6,349 nt of DNA from Chloroflexota bacterium (GTDB lineage: Bacteria; Chloroflexota; Dehalococcoidia; GIF9; UBA5629), in the NCBI GenBank assembly GCA_026389675.1, contig JAPLHJ010000215.1, positions 1 through 6,349 on the forward strand. The letters run 5' to 3'. A program made the position numbers and the translations under genes. The notes under the pieces are model-generated. The model saw only the letters and a program-made list of their open reading frames with translations, ran no database searches and had not been told where the DNA came from. How positions within the stretch are numbered: position 1 is the first letter of the stretch; each line of letters opens with the position of its first letter. This document shows, piece after piece, positions 6,106 to 6,349 of the stretch.

Positions 6106-6349
6106 TTACTGATTTTTAAAGCCGAATCTCCATATCAGAGCCGCCAGGATACCGCCGGTGAGGGGAGCTACCCAGAAAAGCCATAGCTGCGAGAGGGCAC
6201 CCCCACCTGCGATAAGCGCCGGCCCGAGGCTGCGCGCGGGATTGACCGAGGTGCCCGTGATGGGGATACCCACCAGGTGAATAAGCACCAGGGACAGCCC
6301 GATGGAGAGACCGGCAAAACCCGCCGGGGCATTCTTGCTTATCGACCCG
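6106..6349 (-). CDS. aqpZ: Aquaporin Z-like water channel, C-terminal fragment (5' end outside window)
   Basis: The frame is open from the window edge (6348) to TAA at 6108-6106 and gives 80 residues beginning GSISKNAPAGFAGLSIGLSLVLIHL; the GTG at 6288 is internal. It covers transmembrane helix 5, the second half-helix and helix 6 of the MIP fold. The second NPA motif is in TSVNPARSLGPA, with the Arg after NPA that lines the selectivity filter. The His in LIHLVGIPITGTSVNPAR matches the second filter position of water-specific AqpZ, which argues against a glycerol facilitator. LWLFWVAPLTGGILAALIWR is the last helix, followed by a short basic tail. The protein would let water cross the inner membrane during osmotic change. 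The first NPA and the start lie outside the window. Confidence 0.92.
   Translation of the reverse strand, partial: GSISKNAPAGFAGLSIGLSLVLIHLVGIPITGTSVNPARSLGPALIAGGGALSQLWLFWVAPLTGGILAALIWRFGFKNQ

Noticed and set aside
1..6349. Mobile element, CRISPR array, tRNA or riboswitch
   Set aside because: No transposase or integrase fragments, no terminal inverted repeats, no regularly spaced repeats, and no cloverleaf were seen. Intergenic gaps are all under about 140 bases and are accounted for by terminators and leaders.

Overview
The window looks like ordinary bacterial chromosome: dense coding, moderate GC, strong Shine-Dalgarno sites, and no phage, IS, CRISPR, tRNA or rRNA signal. The protein set suggests an anaerobe-type bacterium, possibly Chloroflexota/Dehalococcoidia: an SDR with a VVNDLG strand, a DHA2 exporter, and an ECF sigma factor followed by a one-pass membrane regulator and a lipoprotein HtrA. 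That assignment is an impression from family resemblance and is weak.

Left half, plus strand. The window opens in the C-terminus of an RsuA/RluB-type pseudouridine synthase (1-258), followed by a weak terminator-like hairpin. Next comes a probable three-gene operon: an SDR oxidoreductase (369-1206), a 487-aa DHA2-type MFS exporter (1261-2724) and a GNAT acetyltransferase (2749-3231) that starts at TTG behind a perfect Shine-Dalgarno. A 13-bp perfect hairpin (3186-3213) sits between this operon and the convergent minus-strand operon and probably terminates both.

Right half, minus strand. Read 5' to 3', an aquaporin Z (6106-6349, running off the window) ends at a hairpin. An apparent envelope-stress operon follows: ECF-like sigma factor (5390-5971), single-pass membrane protein that is probably its anti-sigma factor (4521-5393), and an HtrA serine protease with a lipoprotein signal peptide (3236-4482). 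The likely logic is that the membrane protein holds the sigma factor, envelope damage releases it, and HtrA repairs or degrades damaged exported proteins and may itself feed back on the anti-sigma. That logic is inferred from better-known systems.

The most notable observation is that three of the seven genes carry a clean internal deletion that breaks the frame. The SDR lost roughly 35-45 codons between its Rossmann glycine loop and NNAG. The GNAT lost roughly 25-30 codons, and its old C-terminus MQKFI-stop can still be read in another frame just before the terminator. HtrA lost about 13 nt between GSGFIIDA and LTNNHVVD. Sequence on both sides of each break is well conserved, with no scattered stops. 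The losses are therefore either very recent or artefacts of assembly or amplification, and the window should be checked against reads before anyone calls these pseudogenes.
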